Of a DNA stretch of 64,000 nt, positions 28,750 to 36,983 are shown in pieces (positions within the stretch are counted from its first letter, which is position 1; the number at the start of each line of letters is the position of its first letter). The notes under the pieces were generated by a model. It was not told the origin of the DNA. It saw only the letters and a list, made by a program, of their open reading frames with translations, and searched no databases. Made by a program: the position numbers and the translations under genes. The stretch comes from Bacillus altitudinis 41KF2b (GTDB lineage Bacteria; Bacillota; Bacilli; Bacillales; Bacillaceae): contig NZ_ASJC01000003.1 of assembly GCF_000691145.1 (NCBI RefSeq), forward strand, positions 310,001 to 374,000. The letters are read 5' to 3'.

Positions 28750-29367
28750 TCAGACCGTCTTGACCTCAGTCTGTTCGCCTGTCACAAGTAGAACTTGTTC
28801 ATCAGTGAGCGGGCATAAAGAGAGCGTATTTTGATCTTTCTCTATGATATGCTGTGCGGCTTCACCTAAATAAGGATTGTTTATATGTGGTACCGGATAG
28901 CTGCTAATCTCATTGAATCCTTCAAAGGAAGATAATTCTAGCGCTTTCTCCTGATCATCCATCAGTGAGATGTATTCGATGCTTGGCGCCATGATAATAC
29001 TCCCCGCAGATTCTCCGATATACAGCTTGCCTTTGCCGATCTCTTCTTTCAATACACGATCGAGCCCGTGCTTTCTTAATTCTTGCAGCAAATAAAAGGT
29101 ATTGCCGCCAGATACATACATGACATCATTCTTCCTAATGATCTGTGTGATCTCTTGAACCGTTTGCCCGGTCAGCTGAACAGTCTCTACACGCATTTCT
29201 AATTGATGAAAGGCTTCTTTTGCTGCATCGACATAGTGCGTGACTTCTTCCACTTCACTGGCTACCGGAATGAATGTCACACTTTTTCCTTTTAAGGTGT
29301 CGCCTGCAAAGCCAGACAAGAGAGAATAGCTGTCTTTGAATGAAGAGCATAAGAACATTTTTTTCAC
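28750..29367 (-). CDS. Peptidase E family (S51) / class I glutamine amidotransferase-like protein
   Basis: 205-residue cytoplasmic protein of peptidase family S51. The nucleophile elbow is G-E-S120-A-G-S and the oxyanion-type motif is YVSGGNTFYLLQEL; the later histidine HINNPYLG fits the His of the catalytic site. Peptidase E cleaves N-terminal Asp-Xaa dipeptides; members of this group may instead act on cyanophycin-like or other beta-aspartyl substrates. I recall no such gene at this place in B. subtilis, so it is probably an insertion, flanked by the structured element above and by ytjP (28 bp upstream). Confidence 0.82.
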   Translation of the reverse strand: MKKMFLCSSFKDSYSLLSGFAGDTLKGKSVTFIPVASEVEEVTHYVDAAKEAFHQLEMRVETVQLTGQTVQEITQIIRKNDVMYVSGGNTFYLLQELRKHGLDRVLKEEIGKGKLYIGESAGSIIMAPSIEYISLMDDQEKALELSSFEGFNEISSYPVPHINNPYLGEAAQHIIEKDQNTLSLCPLTDEQVLLVTGEQTEVKTV

Positions 29368-29394
29368 GGTGAATCCCCTCTTCTCTTTCCTTTT

Positions 29395-30795
29395 TTATTT
29401 CGCCAATTCATACATGGCTTGTGCATATAGAGCAGTTGCTCGTAGTAAATCATCGATTTCGATATATTCATCCTTTTGGTGTGCGCAATCAGGTCTTCCA
29501 GGGAATAGAGGGCCAAAGGCAACACCTGCTTCTAATGACCTTGCATACGTTCCTCCCCCAATCGCAATAAGATGGGCAGGATCTCCTGTTTGTTCTTCGT
29601 AGACACGCTGTAATGTTTTCACAAGTGGATGGTCTTTTGAGACGTGATGAGGAGGACTGTCATCAAATTTCTCAATCATTGCCCCTTTTATTCGTTCAAT
29701 CCCTTTTTTGACTTCCTCACCGTCCGCTGTTACGGGATAACGGACATTCAGCCCAAGCTTCGCTTCTTCGTTTTGCGAATAGCGGATTGTGCCAACATTC
29801 AAGGTCAAGTCACCACTAATATCATCCTTACAAGCGATGCCGAGTTTTTGTCCTCTTGTGTCTTGATCAAATAAAGCATTTATTTGTGATGTAAAAGCGA
29901 GCCCTCTTTCATCTAATTCATGCGCACATAAGAAATTCGCCATATGAATGCCCGCATTTGTGCCATTCGCCGGCTCCATTGCATGAACTGATACACCTTT
30001 TAATGTGAATGTCAGTCCATCTGCTGTATGGTTTGTCTCACCGGTTAACTGATTTTCCGCAAGATAGGCTGCAAAAGCCGTTTTTAAGGCTTCAGCATCG
30101 TGATCATTTGCTGCTGCCACAATCGCTCGAGCATCATCTGGGACCATATTGAGACGCATGCCTGATGTGAATTGCTTGAGGATGTAACGCTTGTTTTCTT
30201 CTGATTGTTCGTATGTAAAGGATACGATGGCATCTATGATCCCTTTTTCAGCATGAATAATTGGAAAATCAGCATCTGGCGCAAAGCCAATTTGTGGCAT
30301 CGCCTCATGCTTGAAATAGTGATCGACGCATCTCCAATCGCTTTCTTCATCTGTGCCAATGATGATTCGAATCTTTTTCGACAGCGGCAGACCGGCATCT
30401 TTTAACATTTTCAATGCGTAAAACGCCGCCATGGTCGGCCCTTTATCATCAATGGCTCCTCTTGCAAAGATTTTATTTTCTCTTATGTCCGCTGAAAATG
30501 GCGGGGTTGTCCAGTCGTCTCCCGCAGGCACGACATCCACATGACATAGCACACCGACGATATCTTCGCCTTCTCCATATTCAATATGACCAGCATAACC
30601 ATCAACATTTTTCACTTTGAAGCCCTCGTCCTGCCCTTTTTTGAGCATATACTGAAGAGCCTCATCCACTTTTTCACCGAACGGTTTTCCTTCTGTGCCG
30701 CCTTCTTCATCCAAGACACTTTCAATTTGTAAAAAAGATTGTGTATCCTGAATCAAATTGTCTTTTTTTCGTATGACTTCTGCTTCCCAATTCAT
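29395..30795 (-). CDS. ytjP: YtjP, PepV-like dipeptidase (M20)
   Basis: 466-residue dinuclear zinc dipeptidase of the PepV/Sapep branch of family M20. Metal ligands and catalytic residues appear as GVLCHVDVVPAGDDW (His, Asp), ARGAIDDKGPTMAAFY (bridging Asp), IIGTDEESDWRCVDHYF (catalytic Glu pair), GFAPDADFPIIHAEKG (Asp) and the C-terminal IAIGGGTYARSL. ATG 30795 is preceded by AAGGAGG at 9 nt and begins MNWEAEV as in B. subtilis; the upstream in-frame start lacks a ribosome site. Divergent from pbuO. Confidence 0.92.
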   Translation of the reverse strand: MNWEAEVIRKKDNLIQDTQSFLQIESVLDEEGGTEGKPFGEKVDEALQYMLKKGQDEGFKVKNVDGYAGHIEYGEGEDIVGVLCHVDVVPAGDDWTTPPFSADIRENKIFARGAIDDKGPTMAAFYALKMLKDAGLPLSKKIRIIIGTDEESDWRCVDHYFKHEAMPQIGFAPDADFPIIHAEKGIIDAIVSFTYEQSEENKRYILKQFTSGMRLNMVPDDARAIVAAANDHDAEALKTAFAAYLAENQLTGETNHTADGLTFTLKGVSVHAMEPANGTNAGIHMANFLCAHELDERGLAFTSQINALFDQDTRGQKLGIACKDDISGDLTLNVGTIRYSQNEEAKLGLNVRYPVTADGEEVKKGIERIKGAMIEKFDDSPPHHVSKDHPLVKTLQRVYEEQTGDPAHLIAIGGGTYARSLEAGVAFGPLFPGRPDCAHQKDEYIEIDDLLRATALYAQAMYELAK

Positions 30796-30820
30796 TTTTC
30801 CATTCCTCCTTGAAAAAAGG

Positions 30821-30849
30821 TTGCAATCCACCCTTAAAACGAATATTAT
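30821..30849 (+). promoter_or_regulatory. SigA promoter of pbuO
   Basis: TTGCAA (30821-30826) and TATTAT (30844-30849) with a 17-bp spacer. The -10 box lies inside the first half of the PurR-like operator. Confidence 0.7.
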
Positions 30850-30875
30850 ATTAAGTGTTTTGTAATAATGTTCGT
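30838..30875 (+). promoter_or_regulatory. PurR operator (PurBox pair) of pbuO
   Basis: Two inverted half-sites ACGAATATTAT (30839-30849) and ATAATGTTCGT (30865-30875), with the CGAA/TTCG cores of Bacillus PurBoxes, are separated by 15 bp. pbuO belongs to the PurR regulon in B. subtilis. PurR would cover the -10 box and transcription start. Confidence 0.7.
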
Positions 30876-30889
30876 AAATGGAGGATTTT

Positions 30890-32188
30890 ATGTTTCAGTT
30901 AAAAGAGAACCAAACCAATATAAAGAAAGAATTACTCGCTGGTATGACGACATTCTTTACGATGGTATATATTGTAGCCGTCAATCCAGGAATCCTTTCA
31001 GATGCAGGCATTCCTTTTGACCAAGTCTTTACTGCAACCATTATCGCTGCTGTTGTCGGTACCCTCTGGATGGCACTCTTTGCAAACTATCCGATTGCCA
31101 TTGCACCAGGTATGGGGCTGAATGTCTATTTCACCGTCACTGTTGTCGGTGGTGGGGGTCTCAGCTATCAAACAGCATTTAGTGCGGTATTTGTTGCTGG
31201 AATACTCTTTATCATTTTATCGTTAACATCCCTTAGAAAACAACTCATTGAGGCGATTCCAGATAATTTAAAGTACGGGATTACAGCAGGTATCGGACTA
31301 TTTATTGCATTCATTGGGCTAAGACAGTCTGGGATCATCATTGCTGATCCACAAAACCTTGTGAAGCTTGGTAATTTAAGCTCACCTGTTGTCATTTTGA
31401 CACTCGTTGGTTTAATGATTTCTGTCATATTAATGGTTCTTCAAGTGAACGGAGCGCTGTTTATCGGCATGTTAGCAACCACGTTAATTGCACTTGCAAC
31501 AGGCCAGCTTCATTTTCCTAAAGTGTTAGTGGATACCCCAGCACTGCCTGAAGGAATGCTGATTACAAATCCATTCGCTGCGTTTGGCGATGTGTTTTCC
31601 CATCACTTGTATGCTGTTGTCTTCTCCTTTTTACTTGTAACGATTTTTGATACAACAGGAACAATGATCGGGGTTGCGGAACAAGCAGGTTTAATGAAAA
31701 ATGGTCAGCTCCCAAAAGTACGCAGAGCCTTACTTGCTGACTCTGCTGCAACGACAATTGGCTCAATGTTTGGAACAAGCCCAACCACAGCTTACATTGA
31801 ATCCTCATCAGGAGTTGCTGCTGGCGGAAGAACTGGACTGACCTCTTTAACCGTTGCTGCATTGTTTATTGTGGCTTTGTTTTTTGGTCCACTCGTTCAA
31901 GCCATTTCGTCTTTGCCGTCCATCACTTCACCTGTCTTAATCATTGTCGGCTGTTTGATGATGAATTCAGTGTCACGTATTCGCTGGAATGAGCTTGACG
32001 AAGCATTTCCTGCTTTTCTTGTGATTCTTTCCATGCCGCTGACATCTAGCATCTCTACTGGGATTTCACTAGGATTTATTTCATATCCACTTGTGAAGCT
32101 GGCAAAAGGAAAATGGAAAGAAGTGCATATTCTTGTGCTCATTTTTGCCGTCTTATTTTTCGTGCAGCTCTTTTTCTTAGAAGGATAA
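30890..32188 (+). CDS. pbuO: Hypoxanthine/guanine permease
   Basis: 432-residue polytopic permease of the AzgA-type nucleobase family with about 12 membrane segments. Signature stretches are LLAGMTTFFTMVYIVAVNP, the half-helix motif IAIAPGMGLNVYFT (TM3) and the TM10 equivalent SPTTAYIESSSGVAAGGRTGLTSL, which contain the substrate and proton residues. Length and gene order (next to ytjP) match B. subtilis PbuO rather than PbuG. The start is ATG 30890 with GGAGG 5 nt before it; the in-frame ATG at 30878 precedes the ribosome site. No purine riboswitch is seen in the short leader. Confidence 0.92.
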   Translation: MFQLKENQTNIKKELLAGMTTFFTMVYIVAVNPGILSDAGIPFDQVFTATIIAAVVGTLWMALFANYPIAIAPGMGLNVYFTVTVVGGGGLSYQTAFSAVFVAGILFIILSLTSLRKQLIEAIPDNLKYGITAGIGLFIAFIGLRQSGIIIADPQNLVKLGNLSSPVVILTLVGLMISVILMVLQVNGALFIGMLATTLIALATGQLHFPKVLVDTPALPEGMLITNPFAAFGDVFSHHLYAVVFSFLLVTIFDTTGTMIGVAEQAGLMKNGQLPKVRRALLADSAATTIGSMFGTSPTTAYIESSSGVAAGGRTGLTSLTVAALFIVALFFGPLVQAISSLPSITSPVLIIVGCLMMNSVSRIRWNELDEAFPAFLVILSMPLTSSISTGISLGFISYPLVKLAKGKWKEVHILVLIFAVLFFVQLFFLEG

Positions 32189-32193
32189 CCAAA

Positions 32194-32233
32194 ATAAAAA
32201 GACACATTTCTCATTTGAATGTGTCTTTTTTGT
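32194..32233 (+). terminator. Terminator of pbuO
   Basis: AAAAAGACACATT and AATGTGTCTTTTT (arms 32196-32208 and 32218-32230) with a 9-nt loop. Confidence 0.9.
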
Positions 32234-32557
32234 ATGAATGATTTTTTATTTTGTAAATTTTCTGTGTTTATTTTTTGATCTTTCTTAAGTGGCAATTTTC
32301 TTTATACGCCTTGTGTTTATTGGGTTGTAACCGGATTCAAATCATGATATATACCATAATTTCATTCATGAAGACAAGTTTAAAAACACGTAAAGTTGAC
32401 TTTTTGGTGGAACTAGATGCATAATAACGTGTATAATAGAATAAAACATTAAGAAACACGAACATTTACCATTGTTGCATGTCCTTATGTCGCAGTTTTA
32501 GTGTAGTAAGTTGTGGTTAGTCAAGTCCATCCGATCTTATTGATAGGGAGTGGTTTT
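32234..32557 (+). promoter_or_regulatory. Long leader and promoter region of ytzE
   Basis: No gene is supported here. TTGACT (32396-32401) and CATAAT (32420-32425), 18 bp apart, form the best promoter. A second -10-like TATAAT lies at 32432-32437. This leaves an untranslated leader of about 120 nt before the TTG start at 32558, with no obvious terminator or riboswitch fold visible to me. Confidence 0.5.
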
Positions 32558-32779
32558 TTGAAACCTTCAACAAACCGTATGATGACTCGAATAAAATCAG
32601 TTTATATGTTCATTCAAGAGAAAGGTCTTGTGACGACACAAGAGCTGGTTGATGAATTCGGGATCACACCTAGAACCATCCAAAGAGACTTAAACGTGCT
32701 TGCCTATAACGATCTTGTTCATAGTCCAAGCAGAGGCAAATGGGAAACAACGAGAAAAAAAGTAAAAATATCATCATAA
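32558..32779 (+). CDS. ytzE: YtzE, small DeoR-type helix-turn-helix protein
   Basis: 73-residue DNA-binding protein consisting only of a DeoR-family winged helix-turn-helix (VYMFIQEKGLVTTQELVDEFGITPRTIQRDLNVLAYNDLVHSPSRGKW) and lacking any sugar-phosphate sensor domain. The start is TTG 32558 behind AGGGAG, giving the same 73 residues as B. subtilis YtzE; in-frame upstream codons have no ribosome site. Its targets are unknown. The near-identity I recall to the B. subtilis protein suggests strong constraint. Monocistronic, converging on ytzG. Confidence 0.88.
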   Translation: MKPSTNRMMTRIKSVYMFIQEKGLVTTQELVDEFGITPRTIQRDLNVLAYNDLVHSPSRGKWETTRKKVKISS

Positions 32780-32802
32780 GCGAATAATGAACTTCCATAT
32801 AA

Positions 32803-32834
32803 CAAAAAGAACCGGCGATATGCCGGTTCTTTTC
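32803..32834. terminator. Bidirectional terminator between ytzE and ytzG
   Basis: AAAAGAACCGGC and GCCGGTTCTTTT arms separated by GATAT: a compact hairpin with A and T runs on both sides. Confidence 0.92.
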
Positions 32835-32846
32835 ATTTTCTCTATA

Positions 32847-33563
32847 TTAATCACGATTGATTAAGCTGTCTAACTCTTCCTCCGTCAATTCACGGTATTC
32901 TCCTGGCGCCAAATCTTCGTCTAATGAAACAGCCCCCATCGAGAGCCGTTTTAAAAAGATCACTTCATTGCCCACTGCTTGTGCCATCAGCTTCACTTGA
33001 TGGTATTTCCCTTCAGTAATCGTTAAACGGATCCGTGTATCTGCCTCTTGATTGGCATCTACTTCAACCTTCGCCGGCTTCGTCCGGTAGTCGTCTAAAA
33101 TCACAACTCCCTCTTCAAGACGAGTGATGTCTTGATCTCCAAGCGGGTATTTTAGATGAACTTCATACGTTTTCGGGACATGCTTTTTCGGAGATAGCAA
33201 TTGATGAGCAAGCTGGCCGTCATTTGTAAGGAGGAGGAGACCGACTGTATCCTTATCCAGTCTCCCTACAGGGAATGGCTCCCTTGCCATATCCTCTGGC
33301 TCTAGTAGATCAACAACCGTCTCATCTCGCAGATCCTCCGTTGCTGAAATGACACCGTCTGGCTTGTTCATCATGAGATAAATGAATTCTTTATACTCTA
33401 CACGCTCTCCATGCACGAGCACTTCATCATTTGTTGGATCGACATGATCTTTCACCTGCTTCGCCACTTCTCCATTCACTGTGACGGCCCGGGCCTTGAC
33501 CAGCTTCTTTACATCTTTCCTTGAACCAAAGCCGGTATTGGCCAGCAATTTATCAAGCCTCAT
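32847..33563 (-). CDS. ytzG: YtzG, RsuA-type 16S rRNA pseudouridine synthase
   Basis: 238-residue enzyme predicted to make pseudouridine in small-subunit rRNA. It has an N-terminal S4 RNA-binding domain (MRLDKLLANTGFGSRKDVKKLVKARAVTVNG), then the catalytic domain with the active-site aspartate in PVGRLDKDTVGLLLLTNDG, followed by PKTYEVHL and LTEGKYHQVKLM-type motifs. Starts at ATG 33563 and lies 17 bp downstream of ytgP, so the two are likely cotranscribed. Confidence 0.92.
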   Translation of the reverse strand: MRLDKLLANTGFGSRKDVKKLVKARAVTVNGEVAKQVKDHVDPTNDEVLVHGERVEYKEFIYLMMNKPDGVISATEDLRDETVVDLLEPEDMAREPFPVGRLDKDTVGLLLLTNDGQLAHQLLSPKKHVPKTYEVHLKYPLGDQDITRLEEGVVILDDYRTKPAKVEVDANQEADTRIRLTITEGKYHQVKLMAQAVGNEVIFLKRLSMGAVSLDEDLAPGEYRELTEEELDSLINRD

Positions 33564-33579
33564 GCTTCTCCACCTCTTC

Positions 33580-35202
33580 TTAACTCTTTTTTCTTAAAAA
33601 TGACGGCATCCGGCTGCCAAGTACACGCTCTAACAATCCAACTTTATAAGATAAGAACATATACACACCGCCGCCAGTAATCATTGAAATCAAAATAACA
33701 ATACCAGCTTGTACGATTCCACCTTCATATGAAATGACTTGACTCACAAGCTGACATGTCACATAAGCCACTACAGCCATGATTGCCGTTAAAATACCAA
33801 TTAAAATAAACCGTTTGAAAATCCTGCGGAACGAATAGCCTGCATGGCGCTTGATCATGATGAACATATACAAAATCGAGGCACTGTAGCCTAATGCCGT
33901 TGCAAGAACAGAACCGTTTCCTTGCAGCCAGCTAATCAGCGGGATATTGAGAACCGTTTTAATGATGATCCCTAATAAAAGACTGACGATCGCAAATTTT
34001 TGTTTGTTAATCCCTTGTAAAATGGCTGCATTAATGGTGAATAAAGAAAACAGTAACGCAACAGGTGCATACCAAAACAAAATAGAAGTCCCAATCTCAG
34101 GATGCACAGACGGATAGAAAAACCAATAAACTGGTCCAGCCAATGCCGAAATACCAAATGAAGCAGGCAGAACGAAGAATAAAATGACCTGCATCGTTTG
34201 ATCAATTTGTCGATTCAGCAGCTTGTAATTTCGCGCTGTAAAGGATTCCGTTATGGTAGGAATCAATGTTAAACCAAATGCAGTTGCAAGTGACACAGGA
34301 ATCATGACAAGCTTCGGTAAATATAACGTCACAATAGACAGAACCGCTGTACTAATATCCTGATGTCCTGATGCAATCATCGCTCTGTTAATTGTATTTG
34401 TATCAATATAAGAATAAATTGGAATGGCAAGGCCAACAAACACATAGGGTGCTGCATAACTGAACAGCTCTGTAAACATTTGCTTATAAGATAATCCAGA
34501 ATAGTCCCCTGTATTCGGCTGCATTGCCAAAAGCCGATCTTTCCGCTTCAGCCAATATAAATAAAGCGTAAATAGACCGCCAAACGCACCAATGAGTGCG
34601 GCAAATGTGGCATAACCAACCGCAATAACAAGACCGCCGTCAAGCACTTTTAAAATGATAAACGTCGCTGTTAATAGGAAGATGATTCTGACAAGTTGTT
34701 CGATGACTTGGGAAACAGCTGTCGGGCCCATCATCGAATGCCCTTGGAAAAACCCTCGCACAAGACTCATAATGGGTACAACCAATAGACCCAAACTGAC
34801 CATCCGAATCACATAAACCACTTGATCGACCGTCAAACCGCCCGTTTCATTCGATCCTCCAAGCTGAATCTTGGCAAAGATCGGTGCGGTCAAATATAAA
34901 ATAGAAAAGGCGATAATACCGGTGACAAGCATGACCGACATACCCGCCCTGAACATTTTTCTTGTTGTCTCATAATCGCCAATTGCATTATATTTAGAGA
35001 CGAATTTCGATACCGCTGTTGGAAAGCCGAGCGTAGCAATACTTAAAAAGATCGTATACTGATTGTATCCATATTGGAATAGCGCACCACCAGTCGCTCC
35101 GACCATTGCGCTAAATGGAATTAAGTAAATCATACCAAGAATACGAGAGAGATAAGTCCCTATCGTTAAAACCAACGTACCACGAAGCAGTTTATTAGAC
35201 AT
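33580..35202 (-). CDS. ytgP: YtgP, MurJ-like lipid II flippase (MOP superfamily)
   Basis: 540-residue membrane protein with about 14 transmembrane segments of the MATE/MOP fold, the ortholog of B. subtilis YtgP (MurJ), which can replace MurJ in lipid II flipping redundantly with Amj. Conserved segments are LTIGTYLSRILGMIYLIPF, GYNQYTIFLSIATLGFPTAVSKFVSKYN and RGFFQGHSMMGPTAVSQVIEQ. The ATG at 35202 (MSNKLLRG) is chosen from the alignment with B. subtilis; an ATG five codons earlier lacks a ribosome site. Divergent from ytfP, with a moderate promoter gap. Confidence 0.92.
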   Translation of the reverse strand: MSNKLLRGTLVLTIGTYLSRILGMIYLIPFSAMVGATGGALFQYGYNQYTIFLSIATLGFPTAVSKFVSKYNAIGDYETTRKMFRAGMSVMLVTGIIAFSILYLTAPIFAKIQLGGSNETGGLTVDQVVYVIRMVSLGLLVVPIMSLVRGFFQGHSMMGPTAVSQVIEQLVRIIFLLTATFIILKVLDGGLVIAVGYATFAALIGAFGGLFTLYLYWLKRKDRLLAMQPNTGDYSGLSYKQMFTELFSYAAPYVFVGLAIPIYSYIDTNTINRAMIASGHQDISTAVLSIVTLYLPKLVMIPVSLATAFGLTLIPTITESFTARNYKLLNRQIDQTMQVILFFVLPASFGISALAGPVYWFFYPSVHPEIGTSILFWYAPVALLFSLFTINAAILQGINKQKFAIVSLLLGIIIKTVLNIPLISWLQGNGSVLATALGYSASILYMFIMIKRHAGYSFRRIFKRFILIGILTAIMAVVAYVTCQLVSQVISYEGGIVQAGIVILISMITGGGVYMFLSYKVGLLERVLGSRMPSFLRKKS

Positions 35203-35313
35203 GCGCTTAACCACCATTTTTCTAATGAATATTCAACTTAACTATTTTAACACATCATTTCATCGCACAGGTAACAAATCCAATACAGAAGTCACAAAAC
35301 CAATCAATTCATA

Positions 35314-35342
35314 TTTCAGCCTTCCCCAATCTTCGTTATAAT
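35314..35342 (+). promoter_or_regulatory. Promoter of ytfP
   Basis: A perfect TATAAT (35337-35342) with a weak -35 TTTCAG (35314-35319) at 17 bp, 36 bp before ytfP. Confidence 0.55.
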
Positions 35343-35377
35343 AGAGAAATGACTGAAAGTAGAAAGAGGAATGTAAC

Positions 35378-36649
35378 ATGAAACATTATGATGTCATTGT
35401 CATTGGCGGTGGACCTTCTGGACTGATGGCCGCGATTGCATCGGCAGAACACGGTGCATCGGTTCTGTTAATTGACAAAGGAAACAAACTTGGCAGAAAG
35501 CTCGCCATTTCTGGCGGTGGACGATGCAATGTGACCAATCGCCTTCCAGTAGAAGAAATTATCAAGCATATTCCCGGAAACGGCCGTTTTCTATATAGTG
35601 CATTTTCTGAGTTCAATAACGAGGATATTATTTCGTTCTTTGAAAATCTAGGTATTGAACTAAAAGAAGAAGACCATGGACGTATGTTCCCTGTCTCAAA
35701 CAAAGCACAATCTGTTGTGGATGCCCTATTAGATAGGCTCCGCGTGCTCAATGTGACCATTCGAACGAATGAAAAGATTAAAACCGTTCTGTATCAAGAC
35801 GGACAAACAGCTGGAATTGTTACAAATAATGATGAAAAAATTTCAAGTCATGCCGTTGTCATTGCTGTTGGCGGGAAAAGTGTGCCGCATACAGGCTCTA
35901 CTGGCGATGGCTATGCATGGGCAGAAGCCGCTGGTCATACCATTACAGAGCTCTTCCCAACAGAAGTACCCGTCACGTCAGACGAGCGTTTTATTAAGGA
36001 CAAAGTGCTACAAGGTCTTTCATTAAGAAGTGTGGCTGTGAGTGTTTTAAATAAAAAAGGAAAACCCGTCGTCACTCATGTCATGGATATGATCTTTACA
36101 CACTTTGGCTTATCAGGTCCTGCCGTTCTGAGATGCAGCGGATTTGTTGTGAAGGAACTGAAAAAGCAACCGGCCGTCCGTCTTCAAATTGACTTATACC
36201 CAAAGATCAATGACGAGGAACTATTCCAAAAGCTTCATCGCGATCTAAAAGATGAACCAAAAAAAGCCATTAAAAATGTCCTGAAATCTTGGATGCAAGA
36301 GCGCTATTTATTGTTCCTTTTAGAACGAAATGGCATTGATCCGCAGGAGACATTTTCTGGTCTTGCTAAAGATAAACTGCGCGCTTTTGCTCATGATTGT
36401 AAACATTTCATCGTCCATGCAAATGGGACGCTTTCTTTAGATAAAGCCTTTGTTACAGGAGGCGGCGTTTCTGTCAAAGAAATTGAACCGAAGAAAATGG
36501 CATCCAAAAAAATGGCCGGTCTTTATTTCTGCGGAGAAATTTTAGATATTCACGGTTACACAGGCGGTTACAATATTACGTCAGCACTTGTGACAGGCAG
36601 GTTAGCTGGCATGAATGCCGCACTAGAAGTAAAGGAGAGATTCCAATGA
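35378..36649 (+). CDS. ytfP: YtfP, HI0933-family FAD-dependent oxidoreductase
   Basis: 423-residue flavoprotein of the HI0933/YhiN family. The dinucleotide loop [21 protein letters not shown] is at 5-25, then the family marker [17 protein letters not shown], a second glycine-rich [20 protein letters not shown], and the C-terminal FAD motif [28 protein letters not shown]. The substrate is unknown. ATG 35378 lies behind AGAGGAATG. The stop overlaps the following small membrane-protein gene by 4 nt, implying coupled translation. Confidence 0.92.
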   Translation: MKHYDVIVIGGGPSGLMAAIASAEHGASVLLIDKGNKLGRKLAISGGGRCNVTNRLPVEEIIKHIPGNGRFLYSAFSEFNNEDIISFFENLGIELKEEDHGRMFPVSNKAQSVVDALLDRLRVLNVTIRTNEKIKTVLYQDGQTAGIVTNNDEKISSHAVVIAVGGKSVPHTGSTGDGYAWAEAAGHTITELFPTEVPVTSDERFIKDKVLQGLSLRSVAVSVLNKKGKPVVTHVMDMIFTHFGLSGPAVLRCSGFVVKELKKQPAVRLQIDLYPKINDEELFQKLHRDLKDEPKKAIKNVLKSWMQERYLLFLLERNGIDPQETFSGLAKDKLRAFAHDCKHFIVHANGTLSLDKAFVTGGGVSVKEIEPKKMASKKMAGLYFCGEILDIHGYTGGYNITSALVTGRLAGMNAALEVKERFQ

Positions 36650-36843
36650 TTAGACGTGCACTTCCGATTGTCCTTGCAGTTGTCATTAGTTTGACAGCCG
36701 CTTTCTTTATGAAGCTGTCCATTACCCCGTTAAAAATCGCCATTATTTTAGCGTTTACGATTTTCGCTGTTTGTTTAAAAGAATATGTCTACCGTCTGCG
36801 CAAACGAATTGAAGAAAAGTCATCTTCACATATCGATGGTTGA
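36646..36843 (+). CDS. Small membrane protein coupled to ytfP
   Basis: 65-residue hydrophobic protein with two short membrane segments (about 5-22 [18 protein letters not shown] and 28-46 [19 protein letters not shown]) and a basic then acidic C-terminal tail (RLRKRIEEK). The start codon overlaps the ytfP stop, and the gene is followed by a terminator, so it belongs to the ytfP transcript. I do not recognise a family. The conserved coupling suggests that it may tether or assist YtfP at the membrane, which is inference. Confidence 0.75.
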   Translation: MIRRALPIVLAVVISLTAAFFMKLSITPLKIAIILAFTIFAVCLKEYVYRLRKRIEEKSSSHIDG

Positions 36844-36872
36844 TAAATGGAAGCAAAACATGTTACGGTAAA

Positions 36873-36906
36873 ATAGAGGTCGAGTGAGAAACTCGCCTCT
36901 TTTTGT
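36873..36906 (+). terminator. Terminator of the ytfP operon
   Basis: AGAGG.CGAGT and ACTCG.CCTCT arms around a GAGAA loop (36875-36900), followed by TTTTTG. Confidence 0.85.
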
Positions 36907-36930
36907 TTGAAAATAGTTGAGACAGGGGAT
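36905..36930 (+). promoter_or_regulatory. Possible SigB promoter of opuD
   Basis: GTTTGA (36905-36910) and GGGGAT (36925-36930) are 14 bp apart, resembling GTTTAA-N14-GGGTAT. Fits an osmostress-induced transporter, but the -10 match is imperfect. Confidence 0.4.
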
Positions 36931-36983
36931 ATTAAATTAAATCCTCTGCTTAAACGTGTAGAACAACAGGAGAGTGAGATGGT

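Noticed and set aside
30821-30889. Purine riboswitch for pbuO
   Set aside because: The leader after the promoter is only about 35 nt and lacks the three-way junction; PurR-type boxes explain the regulation better.
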